Shown: piece after piece, positions 20,463 through 34,095 of the stretch | Layout: the number at the start of each line of letters is the position of its first letter | Position numbering within the stretch: position 1 is the stretch's first letter | NCBI RefSeq assembly: GCF_900115005.1 | Contig: NZ_FOUY01000001.1 | Coordinates: forward strand, 1-64,000 | Direction of reading: 5' to 3' | DNA from: Pseudonocardia ammonioxydans | GTDB taxonomy: Bacteria > Actinomycetota > Actinomycetes > Mycobacteriales > Pseudonocardiaceae | DNA: 64,000 nucleotides | Position numbers and translations under genes: made by a program | The notes under the pieces: model-generated | Database searches by the model: none | What the model saw: the letters and a program-made list of their open reading frames with translations, nothing else | What the model was told of the DNA's origin: nothing

Positions 20463-20694
20463 TATGGGGACTCTCCGGGGGCTTCGGAGGTCCGCGCATC
20501 CGCCGGGAGGAGTCCCGCCGGAGACCGGATTGGCACCGACCATGCCGCACAGGGCGGGCCCTGGCAAGCGTCCTCACCCGCTCGTCGCAGATCGCCCGCC
20601 GCTCGTCGAGAGCTGGTCGGAGGCGGGCGAACCGGTGTCGGACACCGGATCCGCCCTGGGCACAGCAGGCACGGCGGCCGGGTTACCGTCCGGT

Positions 20695-21591
20695 ATGCAC
20701 CTGCCGACGGCGGTCAACCGCTTCGCCACACGCGCGCTCGTCGCGCCGCTGATGTCCTCGACCCTACCTCTACCGGTGCGCCGCGCCGGACTCGACCTCG
20801 TCGGTGCCGCGCTGCCGCTCCCCCGCGGCACCCGCCGGACCCGCGGTGTCCTGGGCGGGGTGCCCACCGAGGTCGTCGCCCCCGCCGGCCCGTTCGGGCC
20901 GCACCGCGTGCTGTACCTGCACGGCGGTGGCTACCTGGTCGGCTCCCCCGCCTCGCACCGCCCGCTGCTCGCCGGCCTCGCCCACGCCACCGGGACGCCC
21001 GTGCACGCGCCGGAGTACCGGCTCGCGCCGGAGCACCCGTTCCCGGCCGCCCTCGACGACGCGCTGGCCGCCTGGCAGGCACTGCGTACCGCGGGCCGCC
21101 CCGCCCACCGCATCGCGGTCGTCGGCGACTCCGCGGGCGGGGGCCTGGCCATGTCGCTGCTGCTGCGGCTGCGCGACTCCGGCTCGGAGCTGCCCGGAGC
21201 CGTCGGGCTGATCTCCCCGTGGCTCGACCTGTCCTGCAGCGCGGACGCGCTGACCCGCAACGCCCGCAGCGACGCCATGCTCGATCCGTCGTGGCTGGCC
21301 GGCGCCGTCGACGGCTACGCCGCGGACTGGGCCGGCACCCCGGAGCTGTGCCCGCTCGACGCCGACCTGGCCGGCCTGCCGCCGCTGCACGTCGTCGCCG
21401 GGGCGGACGAGGTGCTCGTCGACGACGCCGACGCCCTGGTCGAGCGGGCCGGCGCCGCCGGGACCTCGGTGAGCTACGAGCGCACCGCCGGGATGTGGCA
21501 CGACTACCCGACCATGGCGGGCCTGCTCGCCGAGGCCGACGAGGCGCTGCGCACCCTCGGCCTGGCGCTGCGGGCCGACTGCACCCGCTGA
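20695..21591 (+). CDS. alpha/beta hydrolase, hormone-sensitive-lipase (family IV) type esterase
   Basis: Carboxylesterase of 298 residues. The oxyanion motif HGGG is at 76-79. The catalytic triad can be placed at Ser146 (GDSAGG), Asp238 (GADEVL) and His269 (MWHDY). YRLAPEHPFPAALDD before the nucleophile is the standard HSL block. The ATG at 20695 is chosen because the conserved fold starts about 40 residues later; the open frame upstream is Arg/Pro-rich shadow. There is no signal peptide, so it is likely cytoplasmic. It is a lone plus-strand gene between the str and rpoBC units; the substrate is unknown. Confidence 0.88.
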   Translation: MHLPTAVNRFATRALVAPLMSSTLPLPVRRAGLDLVGAALPLPRGTRRTRGVLGGVPTEVVAPAGPFGPHRVLYLHGGGYLVGSPASHRPLLAGLAHATGTPVHAPEYRLAPEHPFPAALDDALAAWQALRTAGRPAHRIAVVGDSAGGGLAMSLLLRLRDSGSELPGAVGLISPWLDLSCSADALTRNARSDAMLDPSWLAGAVDGYAADWAGTPELCPLDADLAGLPPLHVVAGADEVLVDDADALVERAGAAGTSVSYERTAGMWHDYPTMAGLLAEADEALRTLGLALRADCTR

Positions 21592-21667
21592 ACCGCTCGC
21601 TCCCCGGCAGGTCCGTCCCCGCCCGGGGGCGGCCCGTCCGGCGTCGCACCGGCGCCCGAACGCACGA

Positions 21668-21710
21668 ACGGGGCCGGCCACCGCCACGGGAGAGCGGTGT
21701 CCGGCCCCGT
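21668..21710. terminator. bidirectional terminator between esterase and rpoC
   Basis: Arms ACGGGGCCGG (21668-21677) with CCGGCCCCGT (21701-21710) and CACCGC with GCGGTG inside, one mismatch between them. It lies between convergent genes, so it probably serves both. Confidence 0.75.
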
Positions 21711-21739
21711 CCGGGACCTCTTCGGCAGCGGTCAGCGCA

Positions 21740-25651
<3,912 letters not shown>

Positions 25652-25700
25652 GTATGTCCTCTGTTTCTTCGTTATCTCGGCTGATCGGTGTACGGCGGGG

Positions 25701-28700
25701 TCAGTTGACGACGTCGTCGACCGTCATCGACTCCGAGCCGGGACGGCTGGACAGGTTGATGCCCAGGTTCGCCGCGGCACGCTCGAGGTCCTCGTCGTCG
25801 GCGTCCCGCATCTCGATCGCCGCGCCGTCGCTGGAGAGCACCTCGACGTTCAGGCAGAGCGACTGCAGCTCCTTGAGCAGCACCTTGAACGACTCGGGGA
25901 TCCCCGGCTCCGGGATGTTCTCGCCCTTGACGATCGCCTCGTAGACCTTCACGCGGCCCACGACGTCGTCGGACTTGATCGTCAGCAGCTCCTGCAGGGT
26001 GTAGGCGGCGCCGTACGCCTGCATCGCCCAGCACTCCATCTCGCCGAAGCGCTGACCACCGAACTGCGCCTTACCGCCCAGCGGCTGCTGGGTGATCATC
26101 GAGTACGGGCCGGTCGACCGGGCGTGGATCTTGTCGTCCACCAGGTGGGCCAGCTTCAGGATGTACATGTAGCCGACCGCGACCGGGAACGGGTAGGGCT
26201 CGCCCGAGCGCCCGTCCAGCAGCTGTGCCTTGCCGTCCGACTTGACCATCCGCTCGCCGTCCCGGTTCGGCAGCGTGCTGCCGAGCAGGCCGGTGATCTC
26301 GTGCTCGCGGGCACCGTCGAACACCGGGGTGGCGGTCTTGGTGTCGGCCGGGACCGAGTACAGCTCCTCGGGCATCCGCGACGCCCAGTCCGGCTGGCCC
26401 TCGATCTCCCAGCCGGTCTTGGCGATCCACCCGAGGTGGGTCTCCAGGATCTGGCCGATGTTCATCCGGCGCGGCACACCGTGGGTGTTCAGGATGATGT
26501 CGAGCGGCGTGCCGTCCTCCAGGAACGGCATGTCCTCGACCGGCAGGATCTTGCCGATGACGCCCTTGTTGCCGTGCCGGCCGGCGAGCTTGTCGCCGTC
26601 GGAGATCTTGCGCTTCTGCGCCACGTAGACCCGGACCAGCTCGTTCACGCCGGGAGCCAGCTCGTCGTCGTCGTCGCGGGAGAACACCCGGATGCCGATG
26701 ACCTTGCCGTACTCGCCGTGCGGCACCTTCAGCGAGGTGTCGCGCACCTCCCGGGCCTTCTCACCGAAGATCGCGCGGAGCAGGCGCTCCTCCGGGGTCA
26801 GCTCGGTCTCGCCCTTCGGGGTCACCTTGCCGACCAGGATGTCGCCCGGCTGGACCTCGGCACCGATCCGGATGATGCCGCGCTCGTCGAGGTCGGCGAG
26901 CACGTCCTCGGAGACGTTCGGGATGTCCCGGGTGATCTCCTCGGCGCCCAGCTTGGTGTCCCGGGCGTCGACCTCGTGCTCCTCGATGTGGATCGACGTC
27001 AGCACGTCGTCCTGCACCAGGCGCTGCGAGAGGATGATCGCGTCCTCGTAGTTGTGGCCCTCCCACGGCATGATGCCGACCAGGAGGTTCTTGCCCAGCG
27101 CCATCTCGCCGTTCTCGGTGCACGGCCCGTCGGCGAGCACCTGGCCCACCTCGACCCGGGCGCCCTCGTCGACGATCGGCTTCTGGTTGTTGCAGGTGCC
27201 CTGGTTCGAGCGGCGGAACTTGTTCAGCCGGTAGGTCTGACGCTGCCCCTCGTCGTCCATGACGGTGATGTAGTCGGCGCACAGCTCCTCGACCACACCG
27301 GCCTGCTCGGCCACGACGACGTCGCCGGCGTCGACCGCGGCGCGCAGCTCCATGCCGGTACCGACCAGCGGCGACTCCGAGCGCAGCAGCGGCACGGACT
27401 GACGCTGCATGTTCGCGCCCATCAGCGCGCGGTTCGCGTCGTCGTGCTCGAGGAACGGGATCATCGCCGTCGCGACCGACACCATCTGGCGCGGCGAGAC
27501 GTCCATGTACTCGACGCCGGCCGGCGAGATCAGGTCGACCTCGCCGCCCTTGCGGCGGACCAGGATCCGGTCCTCGGCGAAGGAGCCGTCGTCGTTCAGC
27601 ACGGCGTTCGCCTGTGCGACGACGAAACGGTCCTCCTCGTCGGCGGTCAGGTAGTCGATCTGCTCGGTGACGACACCCTCGGTGACCTTGCGGTACGGGG
27701 TCTCGATGAAGCCGAACGGGTTGACCCGCGCGAAGGACGACAGCGACCCGATCAGGCCGATGTTCGGGCCCTCCGGGGTCTCGATCGGGCACATCCGGCC
27801 GTAGTGCGACGGGTGGACGTCCCGGACCTCCATGCCGGCCCGCTCCCGGGACAGACCGCCCGGGCCGAGCGCCGACAGGCGGCGCTTGTGGGTCAGGCCC
27901 GCGAGGGGGTTGTGCTGGTCCATGAACTGGGACAGCTGCGAGGTGCCGAAGAACTCCCGGATCGCGGCCGTGATCGGCCGGGTGTTGATCAGGGTCTGCG
28001 GCGTGATGGCCTCGACGTCCTGCGTGGTCATCCGCTCGCGGACGACCCGCTCGGTACGCGACAGGCCGACCCGCACCTGGTTCTGGATCAGCTCACCGAC
28101 GGTGCGCAGACGCCGGTTGCCGAAGTGGTCGATGTCGTCGGTCTCGACCGGGATCTCGACGGCCGCGTCCCCCGAGCCGACCGTCATCGTGGTCTCACCC
28201 GCGTGCAGGCGCACCAGGTACTCGATGGTGGTGGCGACGTCGTCCTCGGTCAGCGTGCCGACCGTGGTGTCCACGTCGAGGCCGAGCTTCTTGTTGGCCT
28301 TGTAGCGCCCGACCTTGGCCATGTCGTAGCGCTTGTCCTTGAAGAACAGGTTCTCCAGCAGCGCCTGGGCGCTCTCGCGCGTCGGCGGCTCGCCGGGGCG
28401 CAGCTTGCGGTAGATGTCGAGCAGCGCCTCGTCCTGACCCGCGGTGTTGTCCTTCTCCAGCGTGGTCATGATCGTCTCGGAGAAGCCGAAGCGCTCGCCG
28501 ATCTGCTCGGCGGTCCAGCCGAGAGCCTTCAGCAGCACGGTGACCGGCTGGCGGCGCTTGCGGTCGATCCGGACACCGACGGTGTCGCGCTTGTCGACGT
28601 CGAACTCCAGCCACGCACCCCGGCTCGGGATGATCTTGACCGAGTAGACGTCCTTCTCGGTCGCCTTGTCGATCGAGTGGTCGAAGTACACACCCGGCGA

Positions 28701-29210
28701 GCGGACGAGCTGCGACACGACGACGCGCTCGGTGCCGTTGATGATGAACGTGCCCTTGTCGGTCATCACGGGGAACTCGCCCATGAAGACCGTCTGGGAC
28801 TTGATCTCACCGGTGGTGTTGTTGGTGAACTCCGCCGTGACGAACAGCGGGGCACCGTAGGTCATGTCCTTGTCCCGGCACTCCTCGACGGAGGCCTTGA
28901 CCTCGTCGAAGCGCGGGTCGGAGAAGGACAGCGACATCGAGCCGGAGAAGTCCTCGATCGGGGAGATCTCGGTGAGGATCTCCTCGAGCCCGCTGACCGG
29001 CAGCTCGTCGCCGGCGTCGATCCGGCGCTGGAACCAGGCCTCGCTGCCGACCAGCCACTCGTAGGACTGGATCTGCAGGTCGAGGAGGTCCGGGACCTCC
29101 AGTGGCTCCGCGATCTTCGCGAAGGTGACCCGGGTGGGTGCACCGGGGTAGTTCGGGTTCGCCGAAGCGGAGAGGGTCGAAGTCGTCGCGGCGGCGCGGG
29201 AGACAGCCAA
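25701..29210 (-). CDS. rpoB: DNA-directed RNA polymerase subunit beta
   Basis: RNA polymerase beta subunit (1169 residues). The rifampicin-binding cluster reads [17 protein letters not shown] followed by [12 protein letters not shown]. The usual contact residues Asp516, His526 and Ser531 (E. coli numbers) are wild type, but position 518 is His rather than Asn and position 522 is Ala rather than Ser. The start is TTG at 29210 (first residues [11 protein letters not shown]) after an AAGGA site. The promoter and a leader of about 255 bases lie upstream. It is co-transcribed with rpoC. Confidence 0.98.
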   Translation of the reverse strand: MAVSRAAATTSTLSASANPNYPGAPTRVTFAKIAEPLEVPDLLDLQIQSYEWLVGSEAWFQRRIDAGDELPVSGLEEILTEISPIEDFSGSMSLSFSDPRFDEVKASVEECRDKDMTYGAPLFVTAEFTNNTTGEIKSQTVFMGEFPVMTDKGTFIINGTERVVVSQLVRSPGVYFDHSIDKATEKDVYSVKIIPSRGAWLEFDVDKRDTVGVRIDRKRRQPVTVLLKALGWTAEQIGERFGFSETIMTTLEKDNTAGQDEALLDIYRKLRPGEPPTRESAQALLENLFFKDKRYDMAKVGRYKANKKLGLDVDTTVGTLTEDDVATTIEYLVRLHAGETTMTVGSGDAAVEIPVETDDIDHFGNRRLRTVGELIQNQVRVGLSRTERVVRERMTTQDVEAITPQTLINTRPITAAIREFFGTSQLSQFMDQHNPLAGLTHKRRLSALGPGGLSRERAGMEVRDVHPSHYGRMCPIETPEGPNIGLIGSLSSFARVNPFGFIETPYRKVTEGVVTEQIDYLTADEEDRFVVAQANAVLNDDGSFAEDRILVRRKGGEVDLISPAGVEYMDVSPRQMVSVATAMIPFLEHDDANRALMGANMQRQSVPLLRSESPLVGTGMELRAAVDAGDVVVAEQAGVVEELCADYITVMDDEGQRQTYRLNKFRRSNQGTCNNQKPIVDEGARVEVGQVLADGPCTENGEMALGKNLLVGIMPWEGHNYEDAIILSQRLVQDDVLTSIHIEEHEVDARDTKLGAEEITRDIPNVSEDVLADLDERGIIRIGAEVQPGDILVGKVTPKGETELTPEERLLRAIFGEKAREVRDTSLKVPHGEYGKVIGIRVFSRDDDDELAPGVNELVRVYVAQKRKISDGDKLAGRHGNKGVIGKILPVEDMPFLEDGTPLDIILNTHGVPRRMNIGQILETHLGWIAKTGWEIEGQPDWASRMPEELYSVPADTKTATPVFDGAREHEITGLLGSTLPNRDGERMVKSDGKAQLLDGRSGEPYPFPVAVGYMYILKLAHLVDDKIHARSTGPYSMITQQPLGGKAQFGGQRFGEMECWAMQAYGAAYTLQELLTIKSDDVVGRVKVYEAIVKGENIPEPGIPESFKVLLKELQSLCLNVEVLSSDGAAIEMRDADDEDLERAAANLGINLSSRPGSESMTVDDVVN

Positions 29211-29471
29211 GATGCGTCCTTCCGAGAACTGCGCTTCTCGTCTGGCGTACGCCGGTGGCGGGCGCTACCGTCTTCCTCGATCCGTTCGGGGTCCCCCCCG
29301 GATCGTGAGCCGGCAGCGGGCCACGTCGCACGCCGTCTGTTGTCAGGCGCCGCCGTGCGGGTCGGCATCTCCGCGACCGCTCCGCCGAACCCTCTCCGAC
29401 GGCCGACAGAGCGGCCCGGAAACTTCCGGTAGCGAGCGCAGAGAACGTGGACGCAGGCAGCGCAAAGATTG

Positions 29472-29505
29472 ACTATAGCTGCTACCGGCGCAGCTGTCGA
29501 GACAG
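29472..29505 (-). promoter_or_regulatory. sigma-70-type promoter of rpoBC
   Basis: Minus strand: TCGACA (29500-29495), 17-base spacer, TATAGT (29477-29472). An imperfect dyad CTGTC-TC-GACAG (29505-29494) overlaps the -35. Start predicted near 29465. Confidence 0.8.
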
Positions 29506-29685
29506 GTCGCCGATTTCAGCATCCAGGCAACCACCGTTGCCCAAGAGTGACCTGCCCGGCGCACCGAGTCAACCCCCTGGACGTCGATGAGCGGTCGAAA
29601 GCCCGGGACGACCGGTCACCACGGCCGCACGGGCGACGTCCGGCCCGTCCCGGCCCCGGCACGGGCCCGCCCGGCCCCGGAAACG

Positions 29686-29725
29686 CCGGAGGGGCGGGAC
29701 CCGAGTCCGGGTCCCGCCCCTCCGG
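29686..29725 (-). terminator. strong terminator after rplL
   Basis: Perfect 18-bp stem (29686-29703 with 29708-29725) and a 4-base loop, 18 bases past the rplL stop. No T tract follows. Confidence 0.85.
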
Positions 29726-29743
29726 GCGCGGTTCAGCGCGAGA

Positions 29744-30136
29744 TCACTTGAGGGAGACCTTCGCGCCGGCCTCCTCGAGCTTGGCCTTGGCGGCCTCGGC
29801 GGCCTCCTTGTTGACGGCCTCGAGCAGCGGCTTCGGCGCGCCCTCGACCATGTCCTTGGCCTCCTTGAGGCCCAGGCCGGAGACGACCTCGCGGACGACC
29901 TTGATGACCTGGATCTTCTTGTCACCCGCGGACTCGAGGACGACGTCGAACTCGTCCTTCTCCTCCTCGGCCGGGGCGGCGTCGCCGCCGGCGGCCGGGG
30001 CGGCACCGGCCACCGCGACCGGGGCGGCGGCGGTGACGTCGAAGGTGTCCTCGAACTTCTTCACGAAGTCCGAGAGCTCCAGGAGGGTGAGCTCCTTGAA
30101 GGCGTCGAGCAGCTCGTCGGTGGACAGCTTCGCCAT
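29744..30136 (-). CDS. rplL: 50S ribosomal protein L7/L12
   Basis: Stalk protein that recruits translation GTPases (130 residues). The N-terminal dimerisation helix ([20 protein letters not shown]), the Ala/Gly-rich hinge and the C-terminal domain ([25 protein letters not shown]) are all present. It follows rplJ by 45 bases and ends at a strong hairpin. Confidence 0.98.
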   Translation of the reverse strand: MAKLSTDELLDAFKELTLLELSDFVKKFEDTFDVTAAAPVAVAGAAPAAGGDAAPAEEEKDEFDVVLESAGDKKIQVIKVVREVVSGLGLKEAKDMVEGAPKPLLEAVNKEAAEAAKAKLEEAGAKVSLK

Positions 30137-30181
30137 GGTGGCGGTCCTTTCTCTACGACAGACGTTCGGTGGGGGTGGTGA

Positions 30182-30775
30182 TCAGCTCTCGGCGGAGTCG
30201 CCGTCGGCCTCGGCCTCGGCCGGGGCCTCGGCAGCTGCGGGCTCGCCGGCGGTCTCGCCGCCGTCGGCCTTCTTGTCGGCGAGGGCCTGGGCGAGCCGCG
30301 CGACCTGGGAGGCCGGCTGGTTGAACAGCGACGCGGCCTTCGACAGGTTCGCCTTCATCGCGCCGGCCAGCTTGGCCAGCAGCACCTCGCGGGACTCGAG
30401 GTCCGCGAGCTGCTCGATCTCGGCGACGGACAGGGCGCGCCCGTCCATGTACCCGCCCTTGATCGTCAGGCCGGGGTTGTCCTTGGAGAACTTCTTGAGC
30501 GCCTTGGCGGCGTCGACGGGCTCGCCCTGGATGAACGTGATCGCGGTCGGCCCGGCGAGCAGGTCGTCCAGACCCTGCACCCCGGCGTCCGCGGCCGCGC
30601 GCTTGACGAGGGTGTTCTTCGCGACGCGGAAGTTCGCGTCCGCACCCAGGTCCCGACGCAGCTGGGTCAGCTTGGCGACGCTGAGCCCGCGGTACTCGGT
30701 GACGACCGAGGCGTTCGCCTCGCGGAAGCGGTTGCTGATCTCCTCGACCGCCGCGACCTTGTCAGGTGCTGCCAT
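30182..30775 (-). CDS. rplJ: 50S ribosomal protein L10
   Basis: Base of the L7/L12 stalk (197 residues). The ATG at 30775 gives [20 protein letters not shown] and follows a GAGAGGAGG ribosome site; an upstream open frame is the leader and is rejected. The end is an acidic Ala/Glu-rich tail carrying the L12-binding helix. It is expected to be autoregulated by L10-L12 binding to the leader, as in other bacteria. Confidence 0.96.
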   Translation of the reverse strand: MAAPDKVAAVEEISNRFREANASVVTEYRGLSVAKLTQLRRDLGADANFRVAKNTLVKRAAADAGVQGLDDLLAGPTAITFIQGEPVDAAKALKKFSKDNPGLTIKGGYMDGRALSVAEIEQLADLESREVLLAKLAGAMKANLSKAASLFNQPASQVARLAQALADKKADGGETAGEPAAAEAPAEAEADGDSAES

Positions 30776-31001
30776 CGCTGCCCTCCTCTCGGGTGGTTGG
30801 TCCTTGCAGGTGCCACCGCACGACCCGAGAGACGACGAACGCCCCGTGCGCAGGGGCACGGGGCGTGGAGTGAACCGGCGGGCGCGCAGGGCGCCCGGGA
30901 ATCGCCTCGACCTCCTGCGCGGGCCGCCCGGGAACTCCGGGACCTTCGTACGCCCGGGCGAGCCCGGGCGCAGACCTGCGGTCTTCGGTGGATCGGGGAC
31001 C
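30776..31001 (-). promoter_or_regulatory. rplJ (L10) leader
   Basis: Roughly 220 bases of structured leader between the promoter and rplJ. It includes a perfect 11-bp stem at 30839-30849 with 30856-30866 and a GCCCGGGC pair further upstream. Its position matches the L10-leader autoregulatory element known from other bacteria. I infer the identity from position and structure, not from a model search. Confidence 0.55.
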
Positions 31002-31031
31002 AGCATACGCGCGCCCCGCACCGCCGTTCAC
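31002..31031 (-). promoter_or_regulatory. candidate promoter of rplJL
   Basis: Minus strand GTGAAC (31031-31026), 18-base spacer, TATGCT (31007-31002). Confidence 0.55.
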
Positions 31032-31061
31032 GGGGGGTGCGGGGCGCGCGGGCCCGGGGCG

Positions 31062-31113
31062 GGCCGGGGTCGTCAGGCCGGGGCGTCAGGCCGGGGTCGT
31101 CAGGCCGGGGTCA
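31062..31113 (-). repeat. 13/14-bp tandem repeat across the stop codon of the Mce-associated gene
   Basis: GGCCGGGGTCGTCA at 31062-31075 and 31089-31102, a 13-base variant between them, and a partial copy at 31103-31113. The stop codon lies inside the repeat, so extra stops recur downstream. Confidence 0.8.
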
Positions 31114-32029
31114 TGGCGGCGATCTTCCAGCTGCCGTCGACGTACTCGGCGTCGACCCGCAGCCGGGCCGCCGCGGACCCCTCCTGCGGGGCACCGCCGT
31201 CGGCCTGGCGCCGGATGACCTGGTTGACGAACAGGTACACCGTCGCCCGGTCGCCGGTGATGCTCGCGACCGCGGACTTGGGGATCGTCGCGGTGACGAC
31301 GGCCTGCTGCTGCGGGGCGAGCTCCCGGACGCTGCCGAAGATCCGGTCGAACTCCGGCTGGAACTCCGGTGTGATCACCGCGCGGGCCTCGTCCTCGGCC
31401 TGCTGGAGCCGGGCGTGGTCGAACGAGTAGACCTTCGTGACCGCGTCACCGACCTCCCGGCTCACCTCGGCGGTGGCGCCGACGTCGGTCAGCGCGGCGT
31501 TCGCGGCCGAGCCGCTGAACCGGGCGCCGTACCACTGGACCCCGAAGAACGCGGCCGCCGCGGTGAGCACGACGGTGACCACCAGCAGCGCCGCCGTGGC
31601 CGCGCGGGTGCGCGGGGCCGGGGGCAGCGGGAGCCTGCGGGACCGGGACGCGGCGGGGTCCGGGTCGGCACCATCGTCACCGGCGCCGTCCCGGGTGTCA
31701 GCAGCGGAACCGTCGGCGGCGGAACCGTCCGGGGCAGGGCCGTCGGTCGTGGAACCGTCGGCAGCAGAACCGTTGTTGGCAGGACCGTCGTTGGCAGAAC
31801 CGTCGGCGGCGGGGCCGTCGGCGTCGGCCGTGCCGGAGCGGACCGGGGCGGCCCGCGGGGCGTCGACGGCGGCGGTGGAGCGCTCGTCGACGGCGACGGT
31901 GCCGGACCGGGCCTCGTCGCGCTCGGCCTCGTCGGCGGTGTCGGCGGCGTCCGTCCACCCGCCGCGGGGGCGGCCGGCGACCTGGGGCCTGCGGATGCCG
32001 CCGCTCGGGCGGCGTCGCGAACTGGACAT
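31100..32029 (-). CDS. Mce-associated membrane protein with repeat-rich N-terminus
   Basis: 309 residues. The first ~140 residues are hydrophilic, with a degenerate five-residue repeat of the form xADGS/P (about residues 70-110). A single membrane helix follows (TRAATAALLVVTVVLTAAAAFFGVQ, written here in part). The extracytoplasmic domain of ~145 residues ends DGSWKIAAMTPA, resembling the Mam proteins found after mceF in actinobacterial mce operons. It is the last gene of the operon and a paralogue of the gene at 32103-32678. Mam proteins are thought to stabilise the Mce complex; no specific role can be assigned. Confidence 0.75.
   Translation of the reverse strand: MSSSRRRPSGGIRRPQVAGRPRGGWTDAADTADEAERDEARSGTVAVDERSTAAVDAPRAAPVRSGTADADGPAADGSANDGPANNGSAADGSTTDGPAPDGSAADGSAADTRDGAGDDGADPDPAASRSRRLPLPPAPRTRAATAALLVVTVVLTAAAAFFGVQWYGARFSGSAANAALTDVGATAEVSREVGDAVTKVYSFDHARLQQAEDEARAVITPEFQPEFDRIFGSVRELAPQQQAVVTATIPKSAVASITGDRATVYLFVNQVIRRQADGGAPQEGSAAARLRVDAEYVDGSWKIAAMTPA
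31700..31830 (-). repeat. degenerate 15-bp coding repeat
   Basis: Copies resembling gaaccgtcggcggcg encode the five-residue ADGS/ADGP-type repeats in the hydrophilic N-terminus of the Mce-associated protein. Confidence 0.6.
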
Positions 32030-32102
32030 GCGGTGACCTCCTGGGGTGGTCGACCTGGGAGCGGAGCGGCCGGAGCCGCCGGGTCGGGGCGGGTGCGGCC
32101 GC

Positions 32103-32678
32103 TCAGCCGCCCGCGCCGGGCGTGAGGAGCGGCTCCAGCGCGTCGATCTTCCAGCCCTCCTCGGTGCGGACCATGCCGAGCTCGAGCCGCTGGCGGGTCA
32201 CGGTGGGCTCGGCGCCGTCGGGGGTCACGGTCACGTCGACCCCGGCCAGCACCCGGGCGGTGCCGGCGCGCGGGTCCACCTCGGACACGGCCGCGTCGGC
32301 GACGGTCGCGGTGGTGGTCCGCTTCTGCTCGGTGACCAGCTGCGCGTAGGCGTCGCGATTCTTCACGAACTCGTCGCGGACCGAGCCCGACGAGGACTGG
32401 ATCCACAGGTCCAGTCCCGCCTCGGCGTTGTTGTGGTCCAGCGTGTTCAGGTTGATCACGGCCTGCCGGGCGTCCCGCAGCGCCTCGTCGCGGGCCTGGG
32501 CGACCTGGACCGTGTCGCTGTTGAGCGCGAACAGCCACAGGGCACCGAACACCAGCGCGAGCACCGCGGCCACGACCGAGGCGACGGGCAGCACCCGGGC
32601 GAGCCGTCCCGGGGCGGGTGGGCCGGTGTCCTCCGGGCCGTCCGGCGCGGCCGGCCGCTCGTCCAGTTCGACGTTCAT
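32103..32678 (-). CDS. Mce-associated membrane protein
   Basis: 191 residues from the ATG at 32678 (MNVELDERPAAP); upstream in-frame codons would add an Arg/Pro-rich stretch and are rejected. One membrane helix (residues ~33-53, VLPVASVVAAVLALVFGALW) is followed by a domain containing LNTLDHNNAEAGLDLWIQSSSG, a hallmark of Mam-type proteins near mce genes, and an end that reads GWKIDALEPLL. It sits between mceF and its larger paralogue and is probably part of the same transcript. Confidence 0.8.
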   Translation of the reverse strand: MNVELDERPAAPDGPEDTGPPAPGRLARVLPVASVVAAVLALVFGALWLFALNSDTVQVAQARDEALRDARQAVINLNTLDHNNAEAGLDLWIQSSSGSVRDEFVKNRDAYAQLVTEQKRTTTATVADAAVSEVDPRAGTARVLAGVDVTVTPDGAEPTVTRQRLELGMVRTEEGWKIDALEPLLTPGAGG

Positions 32679-32856
32679 CTCCGGAGCGTTCCTCCTCCCG
32701 GCTGCGGGGGCACAGCCGCTCGGTGGCCGCGCGGGCGCGGCCGAGGGGCCGACCGTGGGCCGCGGTGGTCGCGACCCGACGGTCGTCGTGCCGGCCGTGC
32801 CACGGGGAGACACGGCCGTCGTGCCGGTCGCGCCGCAACCGGCGCGACCGTCGCGC

Positions 32857-34095
32857 TCACGCGCCCATCAGGATCTGGGCGGCGTCGGAGACCAGGCCCG
32901 GCGTGGCGACACGCTGGGCGGTCGCATCCGAACCGGCCGCGGGCGGTGGGGCCGGGGTCTCGCCCGCATCGGCGGGCGGCACCGGGGTCGCCGCCCGGGG
33001 CACATTCTGCATCCCGCGGACGGTCGTGGGGCTCCCGGGGGGCTCGGCACAGCGGGCCCCGGCATTCACCGGGGTCTCCCGCACGTCCGCGCCCGGACGG
33101 TTGACCGTCCCCTCGTACCCACGGGTGCACACGGGCGGGTCGGCGACGTTGACGACCAGTCCGAGGTGCGCCGTCCCGTCCCCGGGCGCCACCTTCGGGG
33201 CGAGGGCGGTCAGCCCCGGGTAGGTCACCAGCAGCTGGCGCAGGCCGTCCTGCCGCGGCTCGAGCACCTCGGAGGTCGTCCGCAGGTTGGCGATCGACTC
33301 ACCGAGGCCCGGGCCGCTCTCGTGGAGCAGCGCGCTGAGCTCGTCACCGGCCCGCGGGCCGTCGTCGATGATCCGGCGCAGGTCCGGGTCGGACTCGCGG
33401 AGCTGCTCGGTGACCTCGCGCAGCCCGCGGCTGAAGTCCTGGAACTGCGGCGCGATCTCGTTCTGCGTGGTCAGCACCGGCCGGGCGTCCTGGATCAGCG
33501 CGGTGGTCGCCGGCAGCTCCTCGGTGGCGGTGCGGGTGAACTCGCCGGTGGTGTCGAGCAGCTGCTGCAGCGGCTGCGCCGTGCCCTGGAAGCCCTGCCC
33601 GAGCTCGGAGACCACGGTCTGCAGCGAGTCCAGCGGCACCGTGGACACCAGCTGGTCCAGGTTCGTCAGCAGGGTCTCGACCTGCACCGGCGTCCGCGTG
33701 CGGTCCTGCGGGATCACCGAACCGGCGGCCAGCGCCTCACCGTCCGCGGCGACCGGCTGCAGGTCCACGTACTGCTCGCCGATCGGCGACAGGTTCGCCA
33801 CGACCGCCCGCGCGTCGGACGGGATCTCCGGGGCGCTCCGCTCGATGTCCAGCTGGACGTCGACACCGGAGTCGGTGAGCGTCAGCGGTCCGACCCGGCC
33901 GACGCTCACCCCGCGGTAGGTCACGTCCGCGCCGGAGAAGATGCCCCCGGAGTCGGCGAGCTGCACGGTGACCGGGTAGGTCGTGGCGCCGAACAGCCGG
34001 TCCAGCCCGGCGTAGCGGTAGCCCGCGTAGCCGACCCCGACGAGGGTCACGAGCAGCAGCGCGATGAGCTGCCACCGCACGGTCTTCGTGATCAC
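32857..34095 (-). CDS. mceF: Mce family protein MceF
   Basis: Sixth Mce subunit (412 residues): an N-terminal membrane anchor (residues ~9-25), the MCE/MlaD beta-barrel domain (~38-115, YPVTVQLADSGGIFSGADVTYRGV), a long helical region of repeated heptad-like segments that would form the transport needle, and a Pro-rich C-terminus. The GTG start overlaps the mceE stop (GTGA). It acts in the cell envelope to pass hydrophobic substrate toward the permease. A Cys pair (VCTRGYEG...RCAEP) lies near residues 320-350, as in other MceF proteins. Confidence 0.9.
   Translation of the reverse strand: MITKTVRWQLIALLLVTLVGVGYAGYRYAGLDRLFGATTYPVTVQLADSGGIFSGADVTYRGVSVGRVGPLTLTDSGVDVQLDIERSAPEIPSDARAVVANLSPIGEQYVDLQPVAADGEALAAGSVIPQDRTRTPVQVETLLTNLDQLVSTVPLDSLQTVVSELGQGFQGTAQPLQQLLDTTGEFTRTATEELPATTALIQDARPVLTTQNEIAPQFQDFSRGLREVTEQLRESDPDLRRIIDDGPRAGDELSALLHESGPGLGESIANLRTTSEVLEPRQDGLRQLLVTYPGLTALAPKVAPGDGTAHLGLVVNVADPPVCTRGYEGTVNRPGADVRETPVNAGARCAEPPGSPTTVRGMQNVPRAATPVPPADAGETPAPPPAAGSDATAQRVATPGLVSDAAQILMGA

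Larger units (their letters stand above)
20093..20694. other. rpsL / esterase divergent intergenic region (602 bp)
   Basis: No credible gene. The minus strand carries the str-operon promoter (20412-20441), an adjacent 8-bp inverted repeat (20444-20462) and a leader of about 310 bases. The plus side must hold the esterase promoter, which I could not identify. Confidence 0.6.
29211..29743. other. rplL-rpoB intergenic region (533 bp)
   Basis: No gene. On the minus strand it contains the rplJ-rplL terminator (29686-29725), the rpoB promoter (29472-29500) and a leader of about 255 bases before rpoB. rpoBC can therefore be transcribed apart from rplJL. Confidence 0.75.
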
